Source: an uncultured Ruminococcus sp.
GTDB lineage: Bacteria > Bacillota > Clostridia > Oscillospirales > Acutalibacteraceae
Length of the DNA stretch: 64,000 bases
Direction: 5' to 3'
Assembly: GCA_902792105.1 (NCBI GenBank)
Contig: CADAYK010000022.1
Coordinates: 1 to 64,000, forward strand
The position numbers were made by a program, and so were the translations under genes. The notes beneath the pieces are model-generated. The model was not told where the DNA came from, ran no database searches, and saw only the letters and a list, made by a program, of their open reading frames with translations. This document shows positions 16,361 to 24,918 of the stretch, piece by piece; position 1 is the stretch's first letter; every line of letters starts with the position of its first letter.

Positions 16361-16874
16361 AGAGGTTCAGTTAGACGACGTTATAGATATCCTCCGCGAA
16401 AAAATCGACGGCGGCGGCACTGTTACCTTTACGCCCAAGGGCACCAGCATGCTGCCGATGCTGCGCGACGGCAAGGATGTTGTTGTGCTGAAAAAGCCGG
16501 ACGGAAGGCTGCATTTGTTTGACGTTCCGCTTTACAGGCGCGATAACGGCAAGTATGTTTTGCACAGAGTCATTGATTTTCTCAACGACGGAAGCTATGT
16601 TATGTGCGGCGACAATCAGTTTTCGCTCGAAAAGGGGATCCGCGACGACCAAATCATAGCCGTAATGACCGCTTTTTACCGCAAGGGAAAGGCGTATACT
16701 CCGCGGACTTTTCGATACAGGCTCTACGTCAATTTTTGGTACTACACCCGCCCCTTCAGAAGAGCCTACAGCGGCAGCAAAAGGCGTATTTTCAAGCTTT
16801 TCGGCATCACGCCCAAGCCCAAGGAGGAACGCAAGCGCAAAAAGAAGAAAAAAGAAGACGACATCTACGATTAA
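16347..16874 (+). CDS. S24/S26 family peptidase-like protein
   Basis: This 175-aa protein has the signal-peptidase/LexA-type catalytic start FTPKGTSMLPMLRDGKDVVVL, with the Ser in SMLP, and YVLHRVIDFLNDGSYVMCGDNQ, the VxHR strand region. The usual catalytic Lys is not obvious; VLHRVI sits in its place. The C-terminus is extremely basic (KRKKKKKEDD). There is no N-terminal membrane helix, unlike typical SipW or Lep. ATG 16347 is preferred to 16341 because AAAGG is 6 nt upstream. Coupling to PqqD suggests maturation of a peptide, as inference only. Confidence 0.7.
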   Translation: MSLNKEVQLDDVIDILREKIDGGGTVTFTPKGTSMLPMLRDGKDVVVLKKPDGRLHLFDVPLYRRDNGKYVLHRVIDFLNDGSYVMCGDNQFSLEKGIRDDQIIAVMTAFYRKGKAYTPRTFRYRLYVNFWYYTRPFRRAYSGSKRRIFKLFGITPKPKEERKRKKKKKEDDIYD

Positions 16875-16875
16875 A

Positions 16876-16903
16876 GGCGTGCCGGCAGGCACGCCCTGTT
16901 TTT
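16876..16903. terminator. Rho-independent terminator
   Basis: GGCGTGCC (16876-16883) pairs with GGCACGCC (16888-16895), followed by CTGTTTTT, between convergent genes. Confidence 0.8.
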
Positions 16904-16906
16904 ATC

Positions 16907-17425
16907 TTATGTTAAATTGTTGACCTCGCTCCACTTGTGCCGGTGCAGCTCGCCTTTGTTTTGCAGCTCGGGATAATCCCACTGCCTTAGCACCTCATAA
17001 GCCGCGACCGCAACGGAATTTGAAAGATTAAGGCTTCGCGCCTCGTCTATCATGGGTATTCTTAACGTTTCGTCCGGGTGCTTTATCAAAAGACTTTCGG
17101 GCAGTCCGCGCGTTTCTTTTCCGAAAAGCAGATAGCAGTTGTCGGGGTAACTTACGTCGCTGTGGCGGTGAGTGCCCTTGGTTGAAAAGAAAAAGTAGCT
17201 TCCGCCCTTGGTGCGCTCAAAAAAGTCGTCCAGTCCCTCGTAAAAGGTTATGTCGAGCAGGTGCCAGTAGTCAAGCCCGGCGCGCTTTAGCTTTCTGTCG
17301 TCAATCGCAAAGCCCATCGGCTTAACAAGGTGAAGCGAAGCACCGGTGGCGGCGCAGGTTCGGGCGATGTTGCCCGTGTTTTGAGGTATTTCCGGCTCAA
17401 CGAGCACAAGATTTAATTTTGCCAA
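16907..17425 (-). CDS. trmL: tRNA (cytidine(34)-2'-O)-methyltransferase
   Basis: This 172-aa SPOUT methyltransferase methylates the wobble 2'-OH of certain tRNA-Leu species using SAM. The N-terminus LVLVEPEIPQNTGNIARTCAATG is the TrmL signature. The trefoil-knot motifs YLLFGKETRGLPESLL and IPMIDEARSLNLSNSVAVAAYE follow. Length is normal. It appears monocistronic and converges with the S26-like gene. Confidence 0.95.
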   Translation of the reverse strand: MAKLNLVLVEPEIPQNTGNIARTCAATGASLHLVKPMGFAIDDRKLKRAGLDYWHLLDITFYEGLDDFFERTKGGSYFFFSTKGTHRHSDVSYPDNCYLLFGKETRGLPESLLIKHPDETLRIPMIDEARSLNLSNSVAVAAYEVLRQWDYPELQNKGELHRHKWSEVNNLT

Positions 17426-17525
17426 AATTTGTCAGTCCTTTTATTTCAAATCATATTATATTTTAATTGACGAACAATAACTTTGCAAGTCTTTTCTTGC
17501 GAAAAATATATTGGGAGTGATAAAA

Positions 17526-17708
17526 ATGTCAAAAAATCCGGTCATTAACATCGCCAAGGGCGCGGCAGCCGGCATGGTGGCAGGCATTGCGGTTGGTTAC
17601 CTCGGAAAAAAGGCGTCCGACGATAATCCTAAGCTCAGAAAAAAGGCAAACCGCGCGTACAAGACCTTTGAAAATATCGTTGACACCGCGCAGTATATGT
17701 TTAGATAA
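17526..17708 (+). CDS. Small glycine-rich membrane-segment protein
   Basis: This 60-aa protein has one short hydrophobic, Gly/Ala-rich segment (AKGAAAGMVAGIAVGYLG) followed by a basic helix KLRKKANRAYKTFENIV. It resembles small YtxH-like or glycine-zipper proteins but is not assigned. GGGAGTGAT lies upstream of ATG 17526. It stands alone with a strong terminator hairpin downstream. Confidence 0.65.
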   Translation: MSKNPVINIAKGAAAGMVAGIAVGYLGKKASDDNPKLRKKANRAYKTFENIVDTAQYMFR

Positions 17709-17748
17709 AAACTAAATTAATAAGCTTTAGATTTGAAATCAGTATCAG

Positions 17749-17826
17749 GGATGTGAAAAAACGCAGTCATTGCCGTGATTTGCCACGTGTAAATGACGGC
17801 GGTGTGTTTTTCACATCCCCGTTTTA
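17749..17826 (+). terminator. Long terminator hairpin
   Basis: GGATGTGAAAAAAC at 17749-17762 pairs with GTTTTTCACATCC at 17806-17818. Inside, GTCATT faces AATGAC. CGTTTTATTT follows. The 70-nt hairpin is longer than most terminators here. Confidence 0.6.
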
Positions 17827-17840
17827 TTTAACATAATTAT

Positions 17841-17869
17841 TTGACAAGAACCTTAAAATATGATAAAAT
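17841..17869 (+). promoter_or_regulatory. Promoter of the 659-aa dockerin gene
   Basis: Consensus TTGACA (17841-17846), 17-nt spacer, TAAAAT (17864-17869). Confidence 0.65.
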
Positions 17870-17923
17870 TAATAAAAGTATATTCACTTTTTAACTTTTT
17901 ATAAAAGTATAAGGAGGATTAAA

Positions 17924-19903
17924 ATGAAGAAATCATTTTTAAAAAAGCTTACCGCTGTTCTTCTTTCGGCGGCACTGCTAATAGGCTCGTCTGCGGTCAC
18001 GGTGTTCGCCGCGAACGGTCCCGGCGAGGAGCAATGGGGCGAGTACTATTTGGCGTACATTAGACTGTACAACGAAGAAAGCAATTACAGTGTGTTTGAG
18101 CAGAATGAGGCTCACGACGCGATTGACGGCGCTTCGTATGACCGCGCCGCAAACACTCTGACTCTTACAAACTTCAAGCATCCCGAGCTTTCTTTAAGCA
18201 CAAACATGATGGGCGATGACTTTAAGCTAAAGGTCGAGGGTGAATGTGAGCTTAAAGCTATTTCCATTTGGGGCTACGGCCACGGCGGTTCGCTTTCAAT
18301 TGAAGGCACGGGCACTCTGACTGTTAACTCCAACAAAAGCAAGCAATTCGCGATAACGATCCAAGGCGAGTCAAGCGACTCTGTCCTGAACTTCGGTAAG
18401 GACGTCAAGGTTAAGCTCGAATCCAAAAACGGCGCGGCGATAATTTCATCTACCTCGCACAGCGACCTTTCCACGGCGATAAACTTCGGCAACGGAAAAA
18501 CCTATCTCACTGAGGGCGGCAAGGAAGCTTATGACGAGAATGTTTACGTCGATGTGCTCGAAGTCGGCGAGGAAACAGAAGGCATAGAAACATATTACGG
18601 TAAAAAGGCGGTTCTCCGCGGCGATACCGACCCCAACACTTTCTACGCGGCGAGCTACGGCGAAAACGGCTACTATGTCAAAAAGCTTATTTATCTTGAA
18701 CAGTACGACGCTATCGTGCAAGATTATAGCTTTGAATACTCCTTCGATGAACTGTCCGAGGAAGAGTTTGAGGCGGCGGGTTTTTCATTAGTTACCGAAA
18801 ATATGCCCGTTAAGGCTTACTATACAACCGACTGGAACGAACAATTTCGCGGTGACTCCACCACAAAGCTGAGCTGTTCCTCTGACCCCGACGGCGTTTA
18901 TGTTGTAAACTTCGGGTGGATCGACGACAGAGATAATCCCACCGATTATTTTGTACACCGCCTTGTTTGGGACAGCGAGCTTGAATTCTATGTTGACGAC
19001 AAATCCTTTGAAAGCATCAGCATGGATCCCGATGAATTCGCGGCTTCCGATTATAAAATTGTACGCGGCGATGACGGCGAGCCCGTAAAAATGCGCTTTA
19101 TTGACACGGATTATTACAAATTTGAGGATCATGCGCTGTCCGATCCCAAGGTTGTAAGGGATTCCGAGCCCGATAAGGTCTATATCGCGAAGGGCTTATA
19201 TTATGAGGAACCCTTATTTGAGGACGACTTATATGAGGACGGCATCGGGAATACCTTCGACAATGAAATTGATGAATACGAAATCACCGAGCTTGTTTAC
19301 AATGAAAAACGCGGCTATTACTTTGAGGGCGATGAAATCGGCAATATTAAAGTCGAGGATTTTGATAAATCCGGTTTTCACTTTATCTATGAGGATCAGC
19401 CCGTTGACTGTATCTTTAAAACCAAGGGCAGCGTTGATATGACGGCTTACCAGCTCTACACCGACAAGGATGGCAACGAATATCTTTTTGACGACTATCA
19501 TCAGGCGGTTTGCACCTACAGCAAGGACAATTACATAACGATCAGCGACAGGAAGTATTACTTCCCGACCAAAGCCGAAGGCGTTGATAAAGACTCCCTC
19601 ACGCCTGTAAAAGAGAAAATCGAGACCGGCTACTACACCTATTCGATCGTTGATAAGGAGTTGAATTACAACCTTGACGAAGGCGGCACTTTAATAGGCG
19701 ACGTAAACGGAGACGGCAAGGTCAACGGAAGCGACGCCGGACTTCTCTCACGCTACACCTCGGGCTGGGACGGCTACGAAAGCAAGATCAAGAGTATGGA
19801 TGCTGCCGACATTAACCGCGACGGCAAGGTCAACGGTCAGGACGCGGCGATTTTGGCACGCCATACCTCAGGCTGGGACGGCTACGAAAGATATTTTAAA
19901 TAA
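17924..19903 (+). CDS. Secreted dockerin protein with beta-structured N-terminus and three internal repeats
   Basis: This 659-aa protein has a signal peptide ending VTVFAAN. Residues about 55-205 are rich in short strands (YDRAANTLTLTNFKHP, GSLSIEGTGTLTVN), suggesting a beta-helix-like or carbohydrate-binding region. Three repeats of about 90-110 residues start near 261, 349 and 459. Each has an aromatic/acidic strand, an aspartate-rich loop with DxFxxxxF, then PVK or PVD with a strand ending TD or TK. The C-terminal dockerin has two clean calcium loops, GDVNGDGKVNGSD and DINRDGKVNGQD, each followed by a TSGWDGYE segment. No catalytic motif is recognised. AAGGAGG precedes the ATG. It is probably a binding or structural member of a cohesin-based complex. 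Confidence 0.75.
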   Translation: MKKSFLKKLTAVLLSAALLIGSSAVTVFAANGPGEEQWGEYYLAYIRLYNEESNYSVFEQNEAHDAIDGASYDRAANTLTLTNFKHPELSLSTNMMGDDFKLKVEGECELKAISIWGYGHGGSLSIEGTGTLTVNSNKSKQFAITIQGESSDSVLNFGKDVKVKLESKNGAAIISSTSHSDLSTAINFGNGKTYLTEGGKEAYDENVYVDVLEVGEETEGIETYYGKKAVLRGDTDPNTFYAASYGENGYYVKKLIYLEQYDAIVQDYSFEYSFDELSEEEFEAAGFSLVTENMPVKAYYTTDWNEQFRGDSTTKLSCSSDPDGVYVVNFGWIDDRDNPTDYFVHRLVWDSELEFYVDDKSFESISMDPDEFAASDYKIVRGDDGEPVKMRFIDTDYYKFEDHALSDPKVVRDSEPDKVYIAKGLYYEEPLFEDDLYEDGIGNTFDNEIDEYEITELVYNEKRGYYFEGDEIGNIKVEDFDKSGFHFIYEDQPVDCIFKTKGSVDMTAYQLYTDKDGNEYLFDDYHQAVCTYSKDNYITISDRKYYFPTKAEGVDKDSLTPVKEKIETGYYTYSIVDKELNYNLDEGGTLIGDVNGDGKVNGSDAGLLSRYTSGWDGYESKIKSMDAADINRDGKVNGQDAAILARHTSGWDGYERYFK

Positions 19904-19952
19904 CTTTCTAAATTTATCAGTTCTTGTTTGAACAAATCATAATAAACGAAAA

Positions 19953-19980
19953 ACGGCGCAAGGCAAAAACCTTGCGCCGT
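19953..19980. terminator. Bidirectional terminator
   Basis: A perfect 11-bp stem, ACGGCGCAAGG with CCTTGCGCCGT, has A-rich and T-rich flanks and serves both convergent genes. Confidence 0.8.
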
Positions 19981-19989
19981 AAATTATAT

Positions 19990-21333
19990 TTAGCCTACAA
20001 ATCCAAGCGGATCGAGCGGTTCGTCGTTCTCGCGGATCTCAAAATGAAGGTGGGGACCCGTTGAGTTGCCGGTTGAGCCGACATAAGCGATAACGTCGCC
20101 CTGGTTCACAAAGTCGCCTGTAGAGCAGGCAAGCTCGCTGGCGTGGCCGTAAATCGTGGTGTAGCCGTTGCCGTGGTCAATTACAACATAGTTGCCGTAG
20201 CCGCCGCCGTCGTTGCCCGACCAGGTCACCGTGCCGCTGTCTGACGCGATTATGGGCTGACCGTAGTCGTCGCCGCCCGCAATGTCAATGCCGTTGTGCA
20301 TTCTGCCCCAGCGCCACTCAAACAGGCTTGTCAGGTTGTGGGTGTGGGGGAGCGGCCAGATAAAGCTGCCTGAGCTTCCGGTCGTGTAGCTGTTGTCGTC
20401 TGATTTTTCGCTGTCGCTGTCACCGGAGTCTGCGTCCCCTGAGTAGCTGTCGCCGTCGCTTTCGCTGTCGTCCGAGGTGTCGTAGGTTTCCTCGGCTTCG
20501 GCGTCGTCGTTGCTTTCCTCTTCGCCTGTGCCGATCACAACCTCCTCGTTAACAAGCTCCTGTGTGACCTTTGAGCCCGTGATTTCGGAATCGGTGATCT
20601 CGCCGTCGGTAAAGGTGTAGCGGACTGTCCATTCGGTAATTCCGTTTTTGCCTTCCTTTGTCACCTTTTTGTAGGATGCCGGTTTTGTTTCGTCGTAGGT
20701 GACAACGGTTTCGTATTCTGTAACGTCTTTATAAATGTAGTCGGTGGCAAGGTTAATGCTGAACTTGTCCATGCCAAGGCTTACAAGCTCTTCGGCTGTC
20801 AGCGTTGCGCGCTCGGATTCTTCAAGTTCTTTGACCTCGACCTTGTTTGCGAACTCGGTCGTTGTCTGAGCGTCGTAGCCCTTTTTGTAATCGGTGAGCA
20901 CCTTGTCAAGCGCTTTTTCAAGAGCAGCTTTGCCTGTTGTTACGCCTACAAGCTCGCCGTCAACGTAAAGTCCGCAAAGCGTGGCTTCGGCGGAGTCGGC
21001 GGTGGAAGCCGGGGCTTCGTCGGCTGTGGTGACCAAAGCCGGCTGTGTGGCAGGCATTGTGGGAGCAGGCTTTTTTTCTCCGTTTGACGATGCGATCGCT
21101 CCTGCAACGGTTACGCCCGAAAGCACTACCGCTGCCATTGAGGTCACTGCTGCCAGCACTACCTTTTTCTTGATTACCTTATGCTCGCGCACAGTGTAAC
21201 CCGCGTGCTGCGGCTTGTCTTTTGAGCGCCTTTTGGGTGTTGTTTTGGCGCCGGGAACGGCTTCAATTTCATCAAAGCCGTCTAAGCCGATGAATTTGTT
21301 ATCCAATATCAATTCTCCTATCTTTTTAAACAT
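19990..21333 (-). CDS. Membrane-anchored G5/M23 peptidoglycan peptidase
   Basis: The protein has up to 447 aa: a cytoplasmic basic N-terminus, one membrane anchor (VVLAAVTSMAAVVLSGVTVAGA, about residues 58-80), a Thr/Ala-rich linker, a G5 domain ending KVTQELVNEEVVIGTG, a long Asp/Ser-rich spacer, and a C-terminal M23 domain. The zinc ligands are in RMHNGIDIAGGD and PHLHFEIRE. It would cleave peptidoglycan cross-bridges outside the cell. Start is uncertain: ATG 21333 has no Shine-Dalgarno, while AGGAG inside the frame is well spaced for TTG 21306. The GH25 and L,D-transpeptidase genes nearby fit an envelope-remodelling cluster. Confidence 0.88.
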   Translation of the reverse strand: MFKKIGELILDNKFIGLDGFDEIEAVPGAKTTPKRRSKDKPQHAGYTVREHKVIKKKVVLAAVTSMAAVVLSGVTVAGAIASSNGEKKPAPTMPATQPALVTTADEAPASTADSAEATLCGLYVDGELVGVTTGKAALEKALDKVLTDYKKGYDAQTTTEFANKVEVKELEESERATLTAEELVSLGMDKFSINLATDYIYKDVTEYETVVTYDETKPASYKKVTKEGKNGITEWTVRYTFTDGEITDSEITGSKVTQELVNEEVVIGTGEEESNDDAEAEETYDTSDDSESDGDSYSGDADSGDSDSEKSDDNSYTTGSSGSFIWPLPHTHNLTSLFEWRWGRMHNGIDIAGGDDYGQPIIASDSGTVTWSGNDGGGYGNYVVIDHGNGYTTIYGHASELACSTGDFVNQGDVIAYVGSTGNSTGPHLHFEIRENDEPLDPLGFVG

Positions 21334-21365
21334 TACAAAATTGTAATCATATACCTATTACTATT

Positions 21366-21393
21366 ATTATAGCAAAATCTAAATTTTTTTCAA
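21366..21393 (-). promoter_or_regulatory. Promoter of the M23 gene
   Basis: On the minus strand TTGAAA, a 16-nt spacer and TGC-TATAAT (extended -10) lead into a leader of about 20 nt. Confidence 0.6.
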
Positions 21394-21419
21394 TATTTTT
21401 CGCTATAAGAAATAAAATA

Positions 21420-21455
21420 CGGAGATATACACAGTTTTTTGCTGTGATATCTCCG
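21420..21455 (-). terminator. Terminator of the GH25 gene
   Basis: CGGAGATAT and ACAG face CTGT and ATATCTCCG around a T-rich loop. On the minus strand the hairpin is followed by TATTTTATTTCTT. Confidence 0.6.
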
Positions 21456-21550
21456 CATTGCTAAAATGTTAAACAATAATTCTTAAAATTAATTATACAA
21501 ATAGTTATAAGCCACTTTGATTATAAACAAATAGTAATACAAACATATAC

Positions 21551-22462
21551 TTATTTTGCGTAATCTGCTATGCTTGTGAAGCAGATGTTCAAGTCCACAT
21601 TGCCCTCAATTCCGTCAACGTGACCTGTTTTGCTGTACTGCCACATTGAAAACTCGTAGTAAAACTCGGGAGTATTGGAGTATTCGCAGTACCAAATGTC
21701 GTAACCGGCGAGCTGTGTCAGGTCATATTTAAAATAGAGCTCGCGGCTTGTTGAGTAGATCATCGGGGTGTATCCGTTTGCTGCCGCTTCCTTACAAAAC
21801 GAGCGCGCGCACTCTGTTGCCTGGGCAGGGGTCACCTTGTCGGTTCTGGCTTCCTCGTTCTTAATGATTTCCCAGTCGTAGGCGAGGGGGAAGTCAAGCT
21901 TTGTGTCGCCGAGAAGCTGTTTTACATAATCGGCTTCCTCGATAGCCTCGTTGGTGGTTATCGCCTGCGAAAAGAAGTAGCCGCCTGCCTTTATTCCGGC
22001 AGCCTGAGCGCCTTTAATGTACTCAAGCGCGCGGTCGTCCTTGTACATTTTGCCGCTGTCGCCGTAGCCGCGACCGCCTATTCTGACCATAACAAAATCG
22101 ATTCCGCTGTCCCTGACCTTTTGCCAGTCAACGTCGCCCGAATAGCTCGAAATATCTATTCCCTCAAGCGAAGCAGGCTTGCCGTTCTCGCTGTAATATT
22201 TTAAGTTATTGTCAGCGGTGAAGCCGTCGGGACTTAGCATGTTAACAGGCACTCCATCAAGTTCGGTTATCCAAATCTGCCCTAAAGTGCTGTCGTTAAT
22301 ATGGATTTTGTTTCCTGTAGTGCTCACCTTGCTATCGGTGGCAGGTTCGTCGGTTGTAGCCGCTTTTTCGGGAACAGAGCTTTTGCTTTCCTGCGAGCAG
22401 CCGCCCAAAACCGCCGCCGCGACGATCGCCAAACCCGTAAGTGCTGATATAAATATCTTCAA
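21551..22462 (-). CDS. GH25 lysozyme-like lipoprotein
   Basis: This 303-aa protein has a lipoprotein signal (AVLGGCS lipobox, Cys about residue 22) and a Ser/Thr linker. The GH25 muramidase domain has GIDISSYSGDVDWQKVRDSG, FVMVRIGGRGYG and the catalytic YDWEII, with the C-terminal MWQYSKTGHVDGIEGNVDLN. It would hydrolyse the MurNAc-GlcNAc bond while tethered outside the membrane. The start is TTG 22462, with AAAGGA about 8 nt upstream; no ATG fits. It follows its own terminator and is not fused to the M23 gene. Confidence 0.9.
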   Translation of the reverse strand: MKIFISALTGLAIVAAAVLGGCSQESKSSVPEKAATTDEPATDSKVSTTGNKIHINDSTLGQIWITELDGVPVNMLSPDGFTADNNLKYYSENGKPASLEGIDISSYSGDVDWQKVRDSGIDFVMVRIGGRGYGDSGKMYKDDRALEYIKGAQAAGIKAGGYFFSQAITTNEAIEEADYVKQLLGDTKLDFPLAYDWEIIKNEEARTDKVTPAQATECARSFCKEAAANGYTPMIYSTSRELYFKYDLTQLAGYDIWYCEYSNTPEFYYEFSMWQYSKTGHVDGIEGNVDLNICFTSIADYAK

Positions 22463-22584
22463 AATACCCGTCCTTTCTGCTGTGTTTTACGCGAATATTA
22501 TTACTTAAAAGAATGTTTACAATCTTATTAAAAAACTATATCATAAAATTAAAAGATTGTAAATATTTATTGTCATTTTTCCTA

Positions 22585-22612
22585 TTGAATTTATATTAAA
22601 TTTTAGTATAAT
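22585..22612 (+). promoter_or_regulatory. Promoter of the duplicated-domain gene
   Basis: TTGAAT (22585-22590), 16-nt spacer, TATAAT (22607-22612). Confidence 0.6.
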
Positions 22613-22660
22613 ATTAAGTATGGAATTTAAGTGAAGAGCGTTTGAAAGGTTGGTGAAAGG

Positions 22661-23188
22661 ATGAATGCGGAAGATACCAAATCCTACCGTCATAAGTCCC
22701 AAGCTCAGCTTGTCAAGGCTATTGAAGACACAAAAACGCTGAGTCAATTATTCGCGCTCATTCAAAAGGAACAGATACAAATTCAAATGCACGCTCAGTC
22801 GGGCGCTTCAAACCTGAAGCCAAGGCGTCTTGCCGCGCCGAAGCCCGTTACCGAAACCGACAACCCGTTTGAACGCTTAAAGGCGGAGGTCATTAAGTCG
22901 GTGACCGGCAAAACCGGCGTGCAGGAAGCAGCGCCCAAGGGGTACATCCGAAAGCCCAAGGCGGAGCTGCTTAAGGAAATTGATGAGTGCACAAGCTTAA
23001 GTCAGCTGTTCGCGATCATTCAGCACGAGGACATCACGATTTATATGCACTCAAACACCGACGCGTCAAGTTTGAATCCGCGTAAGCTTGTTAAGCTTAC
23101 GGCAAGCGACATTATCAGCAAAAAGGATACGCCGTTTGAACGCCTTAAGGCAGAGGTCAGAAAGGCAGTGTCGGAGCGCGAAGAATAA
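22661..23188 (+). CDS. Hypothetical protein made of two repeats
   Basis: This 175-aa protein is soluble and basic, with no signal peptide. It contains two copies of one domain. The first reads KSQAQLVKAIEDTKTLSQLF (about residues 8-27) and continues QMHAQSGASNLKPRRL. The second reads KPKAELLKEIDECTSLSQLF (about 98-117) and continues YMHSNTDASSLNPRKL. Each is followed by NPFERLKAEVIKSV or TPFERLKAEVRKAV. No family is recognised. The two halves have diverged, so the duplication is old. The gene has its own promoter. Confidence 0.65.
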   Translation: MNAEDTKSYRHKSQAQLVKAIEDTKTLSQLFALIQKEQIQIQMHAQSGASNLKPRRLAAPKPVTETDNPFERLKAEVIKSVTGKTGVQEAAPKGYIRKPKAELLKEIDECTSLSQLFAIIQHEDITIYMHSNTDASSLNPRKLVKLTASDIISKKDTPFERLKAEVRKAVSEREE

Positions 23189-23279
23189 GAATTATCAAAT
23201 GACATGATTATTTAATTTTTTAAAGGCTGAGTTTAAACTGCTTTGGTGTAAGCTCAGGATAGTGAAAAGAGGGAATTCT

Positions 23280-24695
23280 ATGAAATTTAGCAAAAAACGA
23301 ATCATTGCAATTGTTCTTGCGGCTGTACTTGTTTTTTCAATCACCGTGGCTGTTGGCTCGTTCTCGGCAGCCGAGGATAAAAGTCAGCCTGTTGCGGCAA
23401 CAGCCGAGGCACCCGAGGCAAAGGTCGCCGCGAATGCGGCAGCCGACCAGGGCGAGGTTATCCCCGTAACCGTTGTGGGCAACGTTAAGAACATTGTTAA
23501 AACCAGCTTTGAAACCGACAGCATCACCCTTACATGGGACAAGGTTTCAAACGCTTCGGGATATTATGTGTACTGCCTTAACGCCGACGGCGGAAAGTAC
23601 ACAAGGGTTGCCGACGTGGGAACAACCACCGCGACGATCAAAAAGCTTAAGCACACTACCCAGTACTGGTTCAAGGTTGCCGCTTACCTCAAGGTCAACG
23701 GTCAAAAGCTTGAAGGTCAGTCAACCGTTAAAAAGACAGCAACACAGCCCGCAAAGGTCGGCGGTCTTTACGCTTCACGCGCTTCAACCGTAAACGAGAT
23801 GAAGTGGAACCGCAACGACAGAGCTACAGGCTACAAGATTTACCGCGCCTGCTACAAGACAGACGGTTCCTACACGCTTTACAAGACCATCGGCAACAAC
23901 AAGACAACAACCTTCACTGACACTTCCACAGAGCAGGGCAGAGCTTACTACTACAAGGTTGTGGCTTACCGCAACCTCTACGGCGGTTCCTACACCTCGG
24001 CAGGCAATATCGTAAGATTCGTTGCCGGTATGTGCGCTCCCGACTTCTCGATCACATCAAGACTTTCCAGAGCCAACATCACATGGAACCACAACGCTTA
24101 CGCTGCAGGTTATGATATTTACTATTCAACCGACAGAAACTCCGGCTATAAATATCTTGACACAACCAAGAGCAACTATTTTAACACGATCAGACTTACA
24201 AACAACAAAACCTATTACTTCCGTGTTCGTCCCTACAAGTATGTGGGCAGCAGCAACACCAAGGTAGTCGGTACATATGTTACAAAGTCCTGCAAGATCA
24301 CATCCGGAGCTTACGGCAAGAGCGTCGGCAATCTGTATGTTGAAATCAGCATCCGCGCCCAGCATATGTGGCTCTACAAAAACGGCAAGCTCATTGTTGA
24401 AACTGACGTTGTAACAGGTAACAACGACGGCGCGCACAACACTCCCAAGGGTTACCACCGCATCTTCTCACGTGCCCGCAACACCACACTCTCAGGTCCC
24501 GGATACTCCTCATTCGTTGAGTACTGGATGGCGTTCTGCGGAGGCTGCGGAATCCACGACGCAAGCTGGCGTTCCTCCTTCGGCGGAAACATCTATAACG
24601 GCAACGGCTCGCACGGCTGTGTAAACACTCCCAGAAGCGCGGTTGCCAAGATTTGGGACTACACAGACTGGAATACACCTGTAATTGTTTACTAA
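23280..24695 (+). CDS. L,D-transpeptidase with three fibronectin III-like domains
   Basis: This 471-aa secreted protein has a signal peptide or anchor (IIAIVLAAVLVFSITVAVG), an Ala-rich linker, and three FN3-like domains (about residues 66-155, 157-245, 251-340; for example ITLTWDKVSNASGYYVY). A C-terminal YkuD domain follows, with GIHDASWRSSFG and the catalytic Cys in GSHGCVNTP (about 447). It would form 3-3 peptidoglycan cross-links or attach proteins to the wall. ATG 23280 is chosen because AGAGGG lies 6-7 nt upstream. The FN3 tandem is an unusual N-terminal extension for a transpeptidase. Confidence 0.9.
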   Translation: MKFSKKRIIAIVLAAVLVFSITVAVGSFSAAEDKSQPVAATAEAPEAKVAANAAADQGEVIPVTVVGNVKNIVKTSFETDSITLTWDKVSNASGYYVYCLNADGGKYTRVADVGTTTATIKKLKHTTQYWFKVAAYLKVNGQKLEGQSTVKKTATQPAKVGGLYASRASTVNEMKWNRNDRATGYKIYRACYKTDGSYTLYKTIGNNKTTTFTDTSTEQGRAYYYKVVAYRNLYGGSYTSAGNIVRFVAGMCAPDFSITSRLSRANITWNHNAYAAGYDIYYSTDRNSGYKYLDTTKSNYFNTIRLTNNKTYYFRVRPYKYVGSSNTKVVGTYVTKSCKITSGAYGKSVGNLYVEISIRAQHMWLYKNGKLIVETDVVTGNNDGAHNTPKGYHRIFSRARNTTLSGPGYSSFVEYWMAFCGGCGIHDASWRSSFGGNIYNGNGSHGCVNTPRSAVAKIWDYTDWNTPVIVY

Positions 24696-24710
24696 TTAAT
24701 TACTAAACTT

Positions 24711-24742
24711 AAAGGCTGACGATTTGTCAGCCTTTGTTTTTG
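24711..24742 (+). terminator. Rho-independent terminator
   Basis: AAAGGCTGAC pairs exactly with GTCAGCCTTT around GATTT, then GTTTTTG. Confidence 0.85.
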
Positions 24743-24784
24743 CATTCATTTATCCTTAAAATTATTTGACTGTTTTTCCTTGTC

Positions 24785-24872
24785 ATATAAAAATAACCGC
24801 CTGTGCTGCAACACAAGCGGTTAAGTGAAATAAATTTAACTCAATGCGAAACAGTCAAAACCGTTTCTCTAC
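24785..24872 (-). ncRNA. Orphan antitoxin-like small RNA
   Basis: This predicted RNA of about 80 nt starts near 24870 from a consensus promoter and ends at the hairpin 24795-24822 (AACCGC..TGTG with CACA..GCGGTT) followed on the minus strand by ATTTTTAT. Its 5' part (GTAGAGAAACGG...CTGTTTCG) matches the 5' ends of both RNAs of the module at 25.5-25.8 kb. The opposing toxin frame is absent; only a fragment resembling its 3' end is left before the terminator. Confidence 0.55.
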
Positions 24873-24876
24873 ATTT

Positions 24877-24905
24877 ATTATATACGAAATAATTGGAGTT
24901 GTCAA
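24877..24905 (-). promoter_or_regulatory. Consensus promoter of the orphan small RNA
   Basis: On the minus strand, perfect TTGACA (24905-24900), 17-nt spacer and perfect TATAAT (24882-24877). Confidence 0.75.
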
Positions 24906-24918
24906 TCATTTTCCGGTT

